Part shown: in pieces, positions 9,540-17,797 of the stretch
Position numbering within the stretch: position 1 is the stretch's first letter
Layout: every line of letters starts with the position of its first letter
DNA from: Candidatus Bathyarchaeota archaeon
GTDB lineage: Archaea; Thermoproteota; Bathyarchaeia; TCS64
Direction: 5' to 3'
DNA: 48,505 bases
NCBI GenBank assembly: GCA_026014815.1
Contig: JAOZHP010000085.1
Span: forward strand, 1 to 48,505
Notes under the pieces: model-generated
Told to the model about the DNA's origin: nothing
The model's input: only the letters and a program-made list of their open reading frames with translations
The model's database searches: none
Made by a program: the position numbers and the translations under genes

Positions 9540-10018
9540 GTCTTGTATCCTATCTTTCTTAGGAAGCTCTTTCTCCACTTTATGCCTTCCTCGTCTTCTA
9601 CGCCCTTGGATTTCATGCCATCAACCACACCCATGATGCCCCGACCCTGCTCAGTCTCAGCGACGATTACTTGAAGCGGGTTGGCTGTCGCAGCGAATAT
9701 CCTGCAGACCTCAGGAACCATCTTTACCTGCGTTAGCACGTTTATCGGGTAAGCGTCTTTTAGCACTACGTTGAAGCTGTGGCCGCTGCTCAGCGCCAAC
9801 GCGTTATCGATGGCCGTTTTCTTAAGCTCCTCATCGTTCCCCTCAGCACGTACCAGGCAGTCTCCGCTGGCCTCGCAGAAGGCTAACCCAAACTTGATGG
9901 TGGGTGCGGAGGATGCCAGTGCCTCGTATAGGTCCTCCACTGTCTTGATGAAGTGGCTCTGCCCAAGGATGATGTTGCATCCCTCGGGGATTTTCATCTC
10001 AACTATACTCAGATCCAT
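9536..10018 (-). CDS. Adenosine-specific kinase (DUF355)
   Basis: Matches the DUF355 family, whose Pyrobaculum member binds AMP and adenosine and was proposed as an adenosine-specific kinase. Diagnostic strings are [58 protein letters not shown] and [15 protein letters not shown], together nearly the entire conserved core. About 160 aa, as usual. Three in-frame starts exist (GTG 10051, ATG 10030, ATG 10018); the last gives the family's normal N-terminus. Convergent with adk, which suggests adenine nucleotide metabolism, though this is not an operon. Confidence 0.85.
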   Translation of the reverse strand: MDLSIVEMKIPEGCNIILGQSHFIKTVEDLYEALASSAPTIKFGLAFCEASGDCLVRAEGNDEELKKTAIDNALALSSGHSFNVVLKDAYPINVLTQVKMVPEVCRIFAATANPLQVIVAETEQGRGIMGVVDGMKSKGVEDEEGIKWRKSFLRKIGYKT

Positions 10019-10110
10019 CTCATAAACCATTGAACCCAGACGTATCTGCACTTTTAACGGCTTCGCGGCACCCGTAACCGTTAATTGGTACGAGTTCGAG
10101 AATTTGATCG

Positions 10111-10761
10111 ATGTCAGGGGACGACTATAACAAGGATTCAGATGACTTCGGTGAACGCATCACTGGATGGCATTACAGCCTTGGCTGGGGCGACGGCACT
10201 GAGAGCGTGGCACCATACGTCCCAACTCCACTAAGTGTGGTCAGGGAGATGCTTAGCCTTGTGAATGCTGGTCCCGGTGACGTTCTCTACGATCTTGGAT
10301 GTGGTGACGGTCGTATACTCCTCACGGCCGTCGAGGAGTTCAACGTGGATAAAGCCGTTGGGTTTGAGCTTAACCCTCAGATGGCTGAAACAGTGAAACT
10401 GAAGGTTGGCGACAAGGAGCTTAATGACAGGATAAGTGTCGTTGAGGGTAACTTCTTCAAGTCTGACTTCTCAGAGGCTACACTGATCACTCTATATCTT
10501 ACTACCTCTGGGAACGCTAAACTCCGCCCCAAGTTTAAGGAGGAACTTCGAGAAGGCGCAAGGATAGTTAGCCATGACTTCCCGATAATTGACTGGGTCA
10601 CCGTGAAGGAAGATCAGGCTCACTACACTGTGGGGAGCCACAAGATATTCGTCTACAAGATACCTGACGCTTACACCGAGGAGAAAATGGAAAAAGAAAA
10701 CCCAGAGGAAGACCGCTGGGGCCGGATTAAAAGATTATTCGACCGCCTTGATAGGGGTTAA
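10111..10761 (+). CDS. aKMT-like SAM-dependent protein-lysine methyltransferase
   Basis: A 216-aa class I methyltransferase resembling the archaeal lysine methyltransferase aKMT, a Dot1-like enzyme that modifies many cytoplasmic and chromatin proteins. It has [13 protein letters not shown] before the SAM-binding motif I DLGCGDGR (residues about 61-68), then VGFELNP with the acidic ribose-binding residue, VEGNFF, and [15 protein letters not shown] followed by [11 protein letters not shown], typical of the family. The C-terminal 30 residues are charged and variable. Substrates are inferred only. It converges on pyrB, sharing TTAA at 10758-10761. Confidence 0.75.
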   Translation: MSGDDYNKDSDDFGERITGWHYSLGWGDGTESVAPYVPTPLSVVREMLSLVNAGPGDVLYDLGCGDGRILLTAVEEFNVDKAVGFELNPQMAETVKLKVGDKELNDRISVVEGNFFKSDFSEATLITLYLTTSGNAKLRPKFKEELREGARIVSHDFPIIDWVTVKEDQAHYTVGSHKIFVYKIPDAYTEEKMEKENPEEDRWGRIKRLFDRLDRG

Positions 10762-11723
10762 AGAACCCCCAGGGCAAGACCCATGATGGCCATTCTGGCG
10801 TAGATGCCGTGCTTGACCTGCCTGAAGTACCAGGCGTTAGGCAACGGGTCTATGTCTGTTGCTATCTCGTTGACCCTCGGCAAGGGGTGCATCACAACCA
10901 CGTCTCTCTTGCCTTTGCTCAACAGAGCCTTGTCAAGGATATAGCTGTTCTTCACCTTATCGTAGTCCGCTGGGTCAGGGAACCGCTCCTTCTGGACCCT
11001 CGTCATGTATATGAGGTCCAGCTCAGGCAGCGTCTTCTTGAGGTCCGTGACTTCCTCGATCTCGATCTTGCCCTCGGTGCCCTCGATGACATCGGGCTTC
11101 ATCTTGAGCTGCTCTGGGGCGATGAGTTTGACCTTGACATCATAATGTCGTAGAGCTAATAGTAGACTATGAACGGTTCTTCCGTGCTTGAGGTCGCCTA
11201 CCATTCCTATGGTGAGTCCATCCATGCCGCCTTTAGCGTACCTGATGCAGTGGAGGTCCAGCATTGTCTGGGTTGGATGCTCCCAGCTTCCGCTTCCACC
11301 GTTGATATAAGGAACCATAGCTACCTTGGCTGCCCTCAACGCTGCGTCGTTGTCTGGGTGCCTCATAGCGATGATGTCAGCGTAGTTCTGGATGGTCTTG
11401 ATGGTGTCCTCCAGAGTTTCACCCTTCGCTGCGCTACTTGTCTTGGGGTCAGCAACCGTCGTGACGTTGCCGCCTAGCCTGAACATGGCTGTCTCGAAGC
11501 TTAGTCTAGTCCTTGTGCTTGGCTCGAAGAACATAGACGCGAGGACCTTACTCTTGCAGAGGTCGGAACCCTGTTTCTCGAGCTCCACCATCTGATCTGC
11601 TGTGTCGAGGATGAAGTCCAGTTCCTCGCGGTTGTAATCCCTCATCGAGATGAAGTGCTTTCCTTTGAAATGGGATGCGTTAACCAATAATTGCACCTGC
11701 CTCATGGAAATACGGCACATCAT
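10758..11723 (-). CDS. pyrB: Aspartate carbamoyltransferase catalytic subunit
   Basis: Condenses carbamoyl phosphate and aspartate in pyrimidine synthesis. The carbamoyl-phosphate site shows FEPSTRTRLSFE, the 80s-type loop is KTSSAAKGE, and RHP, HPTQT and HPLPRVNEI follow in the expected order. The 321-aa length includes a somewhat long N-terminus; ATG at 11723 or 11705 are both possible. No pyrI regulatory-chain gene is adjacent, unlike the pyrB-pyrI operons of many archaea, so the enzyme is either unregulated or the partner is elsewhere. Confidence 0.95.
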   Translation of the reverse strand: MMCRISMRQVQLLVNASHFKGKHFISMRDYNREELDFILDTADQMVELEKQGSDLCKSKVLASMFFEPSTRTRLSFETAMFRLGGNVTTVADPKTSSAAKGETLEDTIKTIQNYADIIAMRHPDNDAALRAAKVAMVPYINGGSGSWEHPTQTMLDLHCIRYAKGGMDGLTIGMVGDLKHGRTVHSLLLALRHYDVKVKLIAPEQLKMKPDVIEGTEGKIEIEEVTDLKKTLPELDLIYMTRVQKERFPDPADYDKVKNSYILDKALLSKGKRDVVVMHPLPRVNEIATDIDPLPNAWYFRQVKHGIYARMAIMGLALGVL

Positions 11724-11838
11724 ATATCATCTTTACCGTTAATTTGGGCTGTTGAAGCCGCGCTGAATCACGAAAATATGGACCTCTAATATACAATACT
11801 AAAATACTTCATAAAATAAGACCAAACTAGAGCAGAAA

Positions 11839-12096
11839 TTGAGTGTTCAGAAGGTCCCAGATTTATCCAGTTGGAAGAAAGTAGGCAGGATGAACACTGC
11901 GCTGGGCACATCATATGACCTCTATGAGTCACCTGACCAGTTAATGGTGGCACAGGTGGACGACGATCTCATAATCTACCTTATCCTGAAGAACGGGGAG
12001 CTTCACTACATGAACCCCAAGACGGTTGATGGTCTTAAAAGGATGAAAGAGGTCAAGGAGGCTCTCAAAAAGCAAATCAGGAAAACAGAGTGCTAA
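11839..12096 (+). CDS. Hypothetical protein, 85 aa
   Basis: Family not recognised. A small, soluble protein starting at TTG (an internal ATG at 11890 is the alternative). The sequence DLIIYLILKNGELHYM suggests a beta hairpin, followed by a lysine-rich C-terminal helix. It is divergent from pyrB and convergent with the Nudix gene, with interlocked stop codons (12093-12096), which argues that the reading frame is maintained. Confidence 0.55.
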   Translation: MSVQKVPDLSSWKKVGRMNTALGTSYDLYESPDQLMVAQVDDDLIIYLILKNGELHYMNPKTVDGLKRMKEVKEALKKQIRKTEC

Positions 12097-12524
12097 CCGG
12101 GGTATAACCCCATCTCTTTTAGCATAGGTAGGAGCGTGGGTGACATATTATAGTCTATGAAGTTCTCTGGTTTCACCCACTTTGCCTCTAGGGCGTCATC
12201 CATTGCGTGTACCTCGCCGCTCAACGGGTTGGCAAGGAAATCTATGATTATGAAATGGAACTTGATCTTGCCTTTCTCGTCTTTTACTATCTTGTCTATT
12301 ACGCTGATCCTTTTCACGATCTTTACGGTGAGCCCTGTCTCTTCTAGTGCTTCTCGTGCGGCGGCCTCTGAAGCCTTCTCACCAACCTCTACGAGCCCAC
12401 CTGGTATGGACCATAGACCCTTGTCTGGTTCGGCGGCGCGTTTGATGAGAAGATACTCTCCCTCCTGCTCTATGAGGACGCCCACTCCCACTATCGGTCG
12501 TTGAGGATAGAGTCTATGGCTCAT
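12093..12524 (-). CDS. Nudix hydrolase
   Basis: A 143-aa single-domain Nudix protein. The Nudix box is complete: GGLVEVGEKASEAAAREALE followed by ETGL, including the REXXEE-type metal-binding helix (REALEE). Upstream SIPGG is the usual lead-in. The family hydrolyses nucleoside diphosphates linked to another group; ADP-ribose or an oxidised nucleotide are the common substrates of this size class, but substrate cannot be read from sequence. It lies just downstream of herA's 3' end on the same strand, with only 33 bp between the herA stop and its start. Confidence 0.85.
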   Translation of the reverse strand: MSHRLYPQRPIVGVGVLIEQEGEYLLIKRAAEPDKGLWSIPGGLVEVGEKASEAAAREALEETGLTVKIVKRISVIDKIVKDEKGKIKFHFIIIDFLANPLSGEVHAMDDALEAKWVKPENFIDYNMSPTLLPMLKEMGLYPG

Positions 12525-12557
12525 ACCATTCCATGAAACAGGGGTAGTAAATAATGT

Positions 12558-14078
12558 TTAGTCGTCAGCCAAGACCTCACGGCTGGCCAACTCCATGTGG
12601 ATGAACCTGCTCATGGGAGTGCTTAGACTCGATGCGGGGTACAACTCAGGTAACACTTTTACCCAGATTGGGAATCTGCACTTCAAAGTGGTGCCTTTTA
12701 CGATGGCCTCCCCTGGCGGCAGGTCTCCTATGAGCTCAGCGAACTCGTTGCCCATGATCTCGGATATCCTTGCCTTATCCACGTCCTCTAGGCTATGACA
12801 GATGACGTTGTTGGCACACTGGGTCACTACTGTCTTATCCACTGTGCTGAGGCGCTGAGTCACTACCCAAAGGCCAATACCATTTCGACCACCGTTTGTG
12901 GCAATCTCCTTTATGACTCCCAGGAGTTTTCCTCTGCTTTCCTTCTCACCTATCTCGAAGACGCCTCGCTGGGGAGCATAATACATTGCTTCTTCGAGGA
13001 GTATGATGCACCCAAACTTTCTGTTCTCGAGTGCCTCTCCGAAGATTCTTCGCAGCACCTGGGCTACAACAAAGTGTTTCTGGTTCCACGTGTCCTTGCC
13101 CTGGCTCAGGTCCATCAGGACCACATGCTTATCTCTGAGCAGGTCAACGGGGTCTAGGGGCTCCATGTCGGCGTCTGGGATGAGCTTGCTTCCCGAGACC
13201 GCGTCTAGCACCTGCTGCCTGTAGCTATCCCACTCCTCTAGCTTCTTGTTGAACCCCAGTTTCTCGGGTTTAACCCATCCCACCGCCTGCTTGAGGTTAA
13301 GCTTGGTGACTGTGGATGCCTGCGCATACAATATCTTGAGGGCGTGAGTCAGAATCTTGGCGTTCCACCAAGTCTTCTGCCACCCGAACTCAGCCATGTA
13401 ATCCTCCCAAGGAATATTGCCCGGCTGGAAGAACCTGCTCCAAGGCACCTTCAACACCTTGTCGACCCCCAAGTGCTCGCTGAGGCTATTGTACTCACCG
13501 TCCTTGTCGACTATGAAGAACCGTACAGGAGGATCAGAGGCGGCGGCTCGAGCCACCATGGTGACAGCAGTAGTAGTCTTACCCGTGCCCACGGCTCCGC
13601 ATATGAGGCAACTCTGCCTGATGAGAGGGTAGAGTCCCAACTCCACGTCAAGATCTGTGCTGGGATCTGTGCCCAGAAGGAACTTCCAGTCACCGTTGGG
13701 CTGAGTGAACCTTGCTATTACATCCCGCTGAGCCAGATAAACAGGAGTATTCGGTGGCATAGGGTACCTAAGAGGTCTGAGGCTTCCGCCGTTGTCCATC
13801 CAGCCCCACTGGTAGGCCTGTGCGTGGAGAGTGCTGTCCTCAAAGTCACTGATTATGCGCCCGTCCCTGAGTAACGCTTCCTCGTACTCCCTGACCTTTT
13901 TATGGGGAAAAACGCGAGTGACCTGATATACAACATGGGTTCCGTTCTTGGGGTGCTCAATGTAGACTATGTCGCCTTTGGCTAGCTCGTAGCCTCTCAG
14001 CAACAATATTGTGATCTTGTTGATGCCGTACTCGCCGCTGCTGCTATATGTGTGACCAACTCTCAGACTCCCATCCAT
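12558..14078 (-). CDS. herA: HerA-type bipolar DNA helicase/translocase
   Basis: Hexameric FtsK/HerA-type ATPase that works with NurA to resect DNA ends for homologous recombination. An N-terminal HAS-barrel occupies about residues 1-125; Walker A is GAVGTGKTT at 161-169; Walker B is CIILLEEAMYYAP; the later WVVTQRLSTVD and NNVICHSLEDVDKARI contain the sensor and arginine-finger regions. 506 aa is normal. The ATG lies inside the 3' end of nurA (16-nt overlap), so the two are co-translated. No mre11 or rad50 lies in the window, so this is a stand-alone nurA-herA unit. Confidence 0.9.
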   Translation of the reverse strand: MDGSLRVGHTYSSSGEYGINKITILLLRGYELAKGDIVYIEHPKNGTHVVYQVTRVFPHKKVREYEEALLRDGRIISDFEDSTLHAQAYQWGWMDNGGSLRPLRYPMPPNTPVYLAQRDVIARFTQPNGDWKFLLGTDPSTDLDVELGLYPLIRQSCLICGAVGTGKTTTAVTMVARAAASDPPVRFFIVDKDGEYNSLSEHLGVDKVLKVPWSRFFQPGNIPWEDYMAEFGWQKTWWNAKILTHALKILYAQASTVTKLNLKQAVGWVKPEKLGFNKKLEEWDSYRQQVLDAVSGSKLIPDADMEPLDPVDLLRDKHVVLMDLSQGKDTWNQKHFVVAQVLRRIFGEALENRKFGCIILLEEAMYYAPQRGVFEIGEKESRGKLLGVIKEIATNGGRNGIGLWVVTQRLSTVDKTVVTQCANNVICHSLEDVDKARISEIMGNEFAELIGDLPPGEAIVKGTTLKCRFPIWVKVLPELYPASSLSTPMSRFIHMELASREVLADD

Positions 14079-15130
14079 TCCCCTTCCCCCCAGTAAGGCG
14101 CTAACTGGCTCATCTCACCGCTCTCTCTGCTCACTCTTGTCAGTATCTCCATGTAGATGTCGCTGATGAACCGCCTAGTGACCTTGACCTCCTCATCAGC
14201 CTTCACGATGGCCAAAGGAATTCCCCCGTAGAAACTCGTAGCGTAGCAGTACGACGCCACGTCATCTAACCTACCCAAACAGAACGCTGGAATGTCTACC
14301 CTGATCGGGGGCAGGTTCCACTCCGATGTGAGCCTGCAGTAGAACGAGTAGATAGAGTCCCTCACCGCATCCATGAAAGGCGAGTTCCTAGCAGCCATCC
14401 TGAGCGCTGTCTTCGGGGAGAAGATGTCTGTTCGCTCTCCCTGCCTCAATGCTTGAAGCAGGAGGAAGCTATCAGGTAGATCCGTCTCGTTTTGAAGGCC
14501 CAGATAATGGATCAGGTATCTGGCGCTTGGACGCTTTACGATGCCCGCCACCGTCACGTCCATCTCCCTGCATTTCTTCAGCAGCCGGTTCACTGCATCT
14601 ATGAGGCGTTGCCTGTCTTTTTCCTCGCCAGCGTTTTTCCACCAGTTACTGAACGCGAGGGGACCATCTATTAGCACAAGGTCGGTCTCTGGTCTCTCGT
14701 CAAGGTATAGCACCGCGGTCTCGTAGAGCTTGGCTTCACGTCTGACGTTGACGACGCTCCTGAACCCGTCTCCTATCTTGCTATAGGCTTGACTGAATGA
14801 CTCCGGATCAAGGAAGAACCTGTGCCCGCTTGGTATCCCGTAGGCGAGCGCACTAATGATCCCGTATTGTCGTGAAGCCAAGGGTATGATCTGGCTCCCT
14901 GCATCCACTCCGGCTACGTGGGTGAATGCCTCGTACTTCGTCAGGGATACGATGTCTATCTCTCGCCTTATCCTTTTAGCCAGCTCTTTGACCAGAGGCA
15001 GGTCATCCAGCACGTCGCTGGTTATCTCGTTCAAGAGGAGGTTCCGGATAGAGAGACTGAGGTTTGGTAAGGGTGCTCTTAGTGATAATGGTTGAATGAG
15101 CTTGTTTCTTTCCTTGACCGCGAGCACCAT
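14063..15130 (-). CDS. nurA: NurA 5'-3' nuclease
   Basis: DNA end-resection nuclease that docks on the HerA hexamer. The NurA fold's first catalytic motif is seen as AGVDAGSQIIPL around residue 73, with DLVLIDGPLAF (second acidic strand) near residue 151 and a C-terminal VDIPAFCLGRLDDVASY plus AIVKADEEVKVT region. Length of 355 aa is typical. Translation probably starts on a leaderless message: a TATA-like GTTGTATAATC (15155-15165, minus strand) is centred about 30 nt before the ATG and there is no Shine-Dalgarno sequence. Confidence 0.85.
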   Translation of the reverse strand: MVLAVKERNKLIQPLSLRAPLPNLSLSIRNLLLNEITSDVLDDLPLVKELAKRIRREIDIVSLTKYEAFTHVAGVDAGSQIIPLASRQYGIISALAYGIPSGHRFFLDPESFSQAYSKIGDGFRSVVNVRREAKLYETAVLYLDERPETDLVLIDGPLAFSNWWKNAGEEKDRQRLIDAVNRLLKKCREMDVTVAGIVKRPSARYLIHYLGLQNETDLPDSFLLLQALRQGERTDIFSPKTALRMAARNSPFMDAVRDSIYSFYCRLTSEWNLPPIRVDIPAFCLGRLDDVASYCYATSFYGGIPLAIVKADEEVKVTRRFISDIYMEILTRVSRESGEMSQLAPYWGEGEWMGV

Positions 15131-15346
15131 GATGTAATTAACCTTGAAAACAGTGATTATACAACACTTTTTTTCTATGGTATTTAAACCCTCTGATCAT
15201 CGTGAGCGTTATTTGGGTTAAACCGTGTTTTATTTATATACTCGGAAATTAACTTGCTCGGATATTGCTTAAAATCGATGAGTTTTCATCCAGACCCCAA
15301 AAGTAAAGTTAATAAGAACTTTGAAACATATATATCAACCAGTAAA
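15131..15346. promoter_or_regulatory. Divergent promoter region between nurA and the winged-helix array
   Basis: This 216-bp AT-rich spacer holds a minus-strand TATA element for nurA (15155-15165) and a plus-strand TTTATATA (15233-15240) that should start the array transcript near 15263, giving a leader of about 84 nt before ATG 15347. No Shine-Dalgarno sequence precedes that ATG. The array proteins are plausible regulators acting here, which is inference only. Confidence 0.45.
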
Positions 15347-15589
15347 ATGTCAAGCAGAAAAAGCCTCAAAGACACTATTTTCAAGGAATTCCTTAAGAAC
15401 CCAAACCTCGGACCAAGTGAAATGGCTGAACACTTGGACGCTAAGTACAACTCAGTGAAAGCTGCTTTCGCCAAGCTCGCAGAGGAAAGATTCCTCGAGC
15501 GCTTAGGGAGAGGCAACTACGAGCCAAGTATCTCAGGAATACTTCTAGACCTCATCGAAAGAGTCGAGGTATTGGAGAAGAAACGGTAG
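15347..15589 (+). CDS. Small winged-helix protein A of array
   Basis: An 80-aa protein that is almost only one winged helix: SLKDTIFKEFLKNPNLGPSE begins helix 1, EMAEHLDAKYNSVKAAFAKL forms the helix-turn-helix and ERLGRGNYEPSISG the wing. It ends in a short charged helix that could dimerise. It resembles protein C of the same array (15878-16129) in the wing and in the GILLDLIER/GPILIELLRE tail. No enzymatic or ligand-binding domain is present. An in-frame TTG at 15254 exists but gives an unrelated-looking extension. Confidence 0.7.
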   Translation: MSSRKSLKDTIFKEFLKNPNLGPSEMAEHLDAKYNSVKAAFAKLAEERFLERLGRGNYEPSISGILLDLIERVEVLEKKR

Positions 15590-15598
15590 GCGAGGGAC

Positions 15599-15856
15599 AT
15601 GAGCGAGACTATGAAGAAGCTGTTGAAGGAGATCAGCCCAAAGACAAGCCAGTTCAAGGTTCTCACTTTCCTAGCCTTTAGGGGTGCTACTCAGCCAAGC
15701 GAGATTAGTGGCGAGACAGGGATTCCCGCAGGGACGGTACGCCCCGCGTTACGTACGTTGCTGGATAAGGGCTACGTCGAGCAGATGGACGACGGCGCTT
15801 ACAGGAGCCTTGTTCCGTTCACGGAGATCGTTTCACATTTATACTCTTTGAGTTAA
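15599..15856 (+). CDS. Small winged-helix protein B of array
   Basis: An 85-aa single winged helix. After a short basic N-terminus comes ISPKTSQFKVLTFLAFRGA, then the helix-turn-helix QPSEISGETGIPAGTVRPAL and the wing GYVEQMDDGAYRSL. It resembles protein D (16135-16377), which has the same PKTS-FK(V/I)L opening. It starts 9 bp after protein A, with GAGG before the ATG, so the two are one transcript. Confidence 0.75.
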   Translation: MSETMKKLLKEISPKTSQFKVLTFLAFRGATQPSEISGETGIPAGTVRPALRTLLDKGYVEQMDDGAYRSLVPFTEIVSHLYSLS

Positions 15857-15877
15857 ATTTAGCCGGGGAGTTGCTGC

Positions 15878-16129
15878 ATGGATTCCGACGAGCTGGAGGG
15901 TCTTAGACGGGCGGAGAGCCAACGCGAGGTGCTTCTATGCCTCGTGGAGCATGGAGGAACCATGAACTCGAAGGAAATCGCGGAGAAGTTGGGGCTCACA
16001 GTCAACGCCGTAAACATCGCGTTGTTCAACCTCAACAAGAAGGAACTTGTCGACAGGGTAAGCAGGGGCACCTACAGGTACAAGCTTGGACCTATTCTGA
16101 TAGAGCTCCTGAGGGAATACTTCAAGTGA
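15878..16129 (+). CDS. Small winged-helix protein C of array
   Basis: An 83-aa single winged helix: REVLLCLVEHGGTMNSKEIA, the recognition segment LTVNAVNIALFNLNKKELVD and the wing RVSRGTYRYKLGPIL. It is most like protein A in its wing and terminal helix. The gene starts 21 bp after protein B, with GGGGAG upstream of the ATG. Confidence 0.75.
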   Translation: MDSDELEGLRRAESQREVLLCLVEHGGTMNSKEIAEKLGLTVNAVNIALFNLNKKELVDRVSRGTYRYKLGPILIELLREYFK

Positions 16130-16134
16130 GTGTG

Positions 16135-16377
16135 ATGGAGTCCAAACTCGCTGAACTGGACCCAAAGACCTCGGCGTTTAAGATCCTTGTATATCTCACA
16201 TTCAAGGACCGCCCCATGAAGCCCAACGTCATCGCCAAGGGCTTAAATGAGAACGGATCCAGCGTCAGAGCACGACTCGCAGAACTGAAAAAAAAGGGAC
16301 TAGTCGACAATACTAACGAGGGATACATCGCACAAACCACAACCTACGACATCTTGATGAAGATGCAAAGGACTTGA
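16135..16377 (+). CDS. Small winged-helix protein D of array
   Basis: An 80-aa single winged helix with the opening ELDPKTSAFKILVYLTFKD shared with protein B, then KPNVIAKGLNENGSSVRARL and KGLVDNTNEGYIAQ as turn and wing. ATG 16135 follows protein C by 5 bp; an alternative GTG at 16126 overlaps the stop codon of protein C as GTGA. Both show tight translational coupling. Confidence 0.75.
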   Translation: MESKLAELDPKTSAFKILVYLTFKDRPMKPNVIAKGLNENGSSVRARLAELKKKGLVDNTNEGYIAQTTTYDILMKMQRT

Positions 16378-16490
16378 GCCACTTTCATTTAACTCCCCCT
16401 TCTTTTCATGTGGCATAGAATTAAAAACAGGTTAACAGCATTTTCCACCAATTATCTTAAAGCACGATAGGAATAGTAAGGGATGTAAAA

Positions 16491-16805
16491 ATGTCTGAGG
16501 ATCAATTGGGGAAGTTAAAAGAAAAGACGGAGGCCATGTTAAAACTTCAGCGAGCCCCAAGCCAGTTCACCATATTCTACCACCTCCTCGGCACCGGGAA
16601 AACCATGACGGTAAAAGACATTTCCTCGGAGCTGGAACTGACCCCCAAGGCCACGGAGCGTGCAGTCGCCAAGCTCCTAGAAAAAGGACTCGTACAGCGC
16701 AGCACATTCAGGGAGGGCAGCTATAACTGCGACAGCAAACAGGTACTCCTCTCTTTACTTATGACCACCATCGAGCTGACCGAAGCCAAGGGTAAGAAAA
16801 AGTAG
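16491..16805 (+). CDS. Small winged-helix protein E of array
   Basis: A 104-aa winged helix with a longer N-terminal helix rich in Lys and Glu. RAPSQFTIFYHLLGTGKTMT leads into VKDISSELELTPKATERAVAKL and the wing QRSTFREGSYNC. The GTGKT string lies inside the first helix-turn and is not a P-loop. It is related to the B/D type. A 113-bp gap separates it from protein D, so it may have its own promoter. It converges on the minus-strand pair with a 2-bp gap. Confidence 0.72.
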   Translation: MSEDQLGKLKEKTEAMLKLQRAPSQFTIFYHLLGTGKTMTVKDISSELELTPKATERAVAKLLEKGLVQRSTFREGSYNCDSKQVLLSLLMTTIELTEAKGKKK

Positions 16806-16807
16806 AG

Positions 16808-17278
16808 TTACACATCTTTCTTGAGCTTGGGGAGGATATCATCCTCTATCCATTTCACGCCTTTGCTTGTGAGCTTGTACACGCTTCCCTTCGAGTTTGG
16901 CTTGAAAAGTTGTCCCCTGTCTCGCATCTCGTGAAGCCTTGCAGCTACGGTCACCTTCTTTCCACTGGCGACGAGCCTCTCCCTAATCTCCTTGCTTTTT
17001 GCTTGATAGTTTTTCATGGCGTACAACAAAAGGCCTATGGACTCGTAGTGGCTCAACTCCTCTGTGGTGACGATGGTGGGACCGTCCTTGTCCAATCGTA
17101 TTATGTCGTGGAGGTTGTCCTCTGCATGCGCTGCGACAAGATCCACCACTTTTCCGTTTATCTCCGCGACTAGCTCGTTGCTGAGCCAGCTGAGGCCTTC
17201 AAGGAGCTCCTCCGGACTTTCACCTGTGACCTCTATCTCGCCGTAACCTGTCTTCACCTTGACTTTCAGTGTGGGCAT
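16808..17278 (-). CDS. Winged-helix protein with N-terminal beta domain (paralogue 2)
   Basis: A 156-aa protein from the ATG at 17278. The N-terminal part, LKVKVKTGYGEIEVTGESPE then a helical stretch, resembles the equivalent part of the next gene upstream. The C-terminal half (about residues 80-156) is a winged helix: SKEIRERLVASGKKVTVAAR, RGQLFKPNSKGSVYKLTSKG. The ATG overlaps the preceding TGA as ATGA, so the two are co-translated. I do not recognise the N-terminal domain; function is presumably regulatory or nucleic-acid binding. Confidence 0.7.
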   Translation of the reverse strand: MPTLKVKVKTGYGEIEVTGESPEELLEGLSWLSNELVAEINGKVVDLVAAHAEDNLHDIIRLDKDGPTIVTTEELSHYESIGLLLYAMKNYQAKSKEIRERLVASGKKVTVAARLHEMRDRGQLFKPNSKGSVYKLTSKGVKWIEDDILPKLKKDV

Positions 17279-17721
17279 CAGGGCTCCCCCTGTTCGTTGA
17301 GAACGTAAAGGTAGCCTCTCTTCTTGTCTTTCCAGCGTCGGAGAACCCCCCTCTTCACCATCCATACGAGTACGCCGCTCAACGTGGTTTTGGGGAAGAA
17401 TATCGCGTTGGCCTCCATTCCCTCCCTGAGTTCACCTATTGCCCGGGGTGTCTTCCCCCACTCAGTGCCTAGGAGACTCGTCACCGCCTCGCTACACTGG
17501 TTGGTCCGCGGTATTTTTGGGAACTGCTCTCCTAAATTCTCGGTTTTCTTTACAACGTGTAAAGGCGATTGGGACGCGGCCTCGGCTTTGAACGCCTTGG
17601 ATACTTTGTCTACGATGAGGTCAAGGTCATCTAGGGTCGATAGCACTTCGTCTTTTTTTCCCCCCAGTTCTACCTCCATTTCTCCGATACGTATCTTAAG
17701 GCGGAAGGGGGGCTCTGTCAT
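17278..17721 (-). CDS. Winged-helix protein with N-terminal beta domain (paralogue 1)
   Basis: A 147-aa paralogue of the downstream gene. It opens with FRLKIRIGEMEVELGGKKDE, a beta hairpin like that of its partner, then a helix, a linker (residues about 45-70) and a C-terminal winged helix (KTPRAIGELREGME ... RRWKDKKRGYLYVLNEQGE). First gene of a two-gene operon; the pair may form a heterodimer. Family otherwise unknown. Confidence 0.7.
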   Translation of the reverse strand: MTEPPFRLKIRIGEMEVELGGKKDEVLSTLDDLDLIVDKVSKAFKAEAASQSPLHVVKKTENLGEQFPKIPRTNQCSEAVTSLLGTEWGKTPRAIGELREGMEANAIFFPKTTLSGVLVWMVKRGVLRRWKDKKRGYLYVLNEQGEP

Positions 17722-17797
17722 GCCATCACAGTCGAAAACTAATCATAATAATCAGTAAGACCGTTTATAATACTTATGAAGGGGTGGGGTCCCGGGA

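Noticed and set aside
16596-16620. GTGKT string in winged-helix protein E looking like a Walker A motif
   Set aside because: It lies in a 104-aa winged helix at a turn between helices, without a preceding hydrophobic strand or a Walker B; coincidence.
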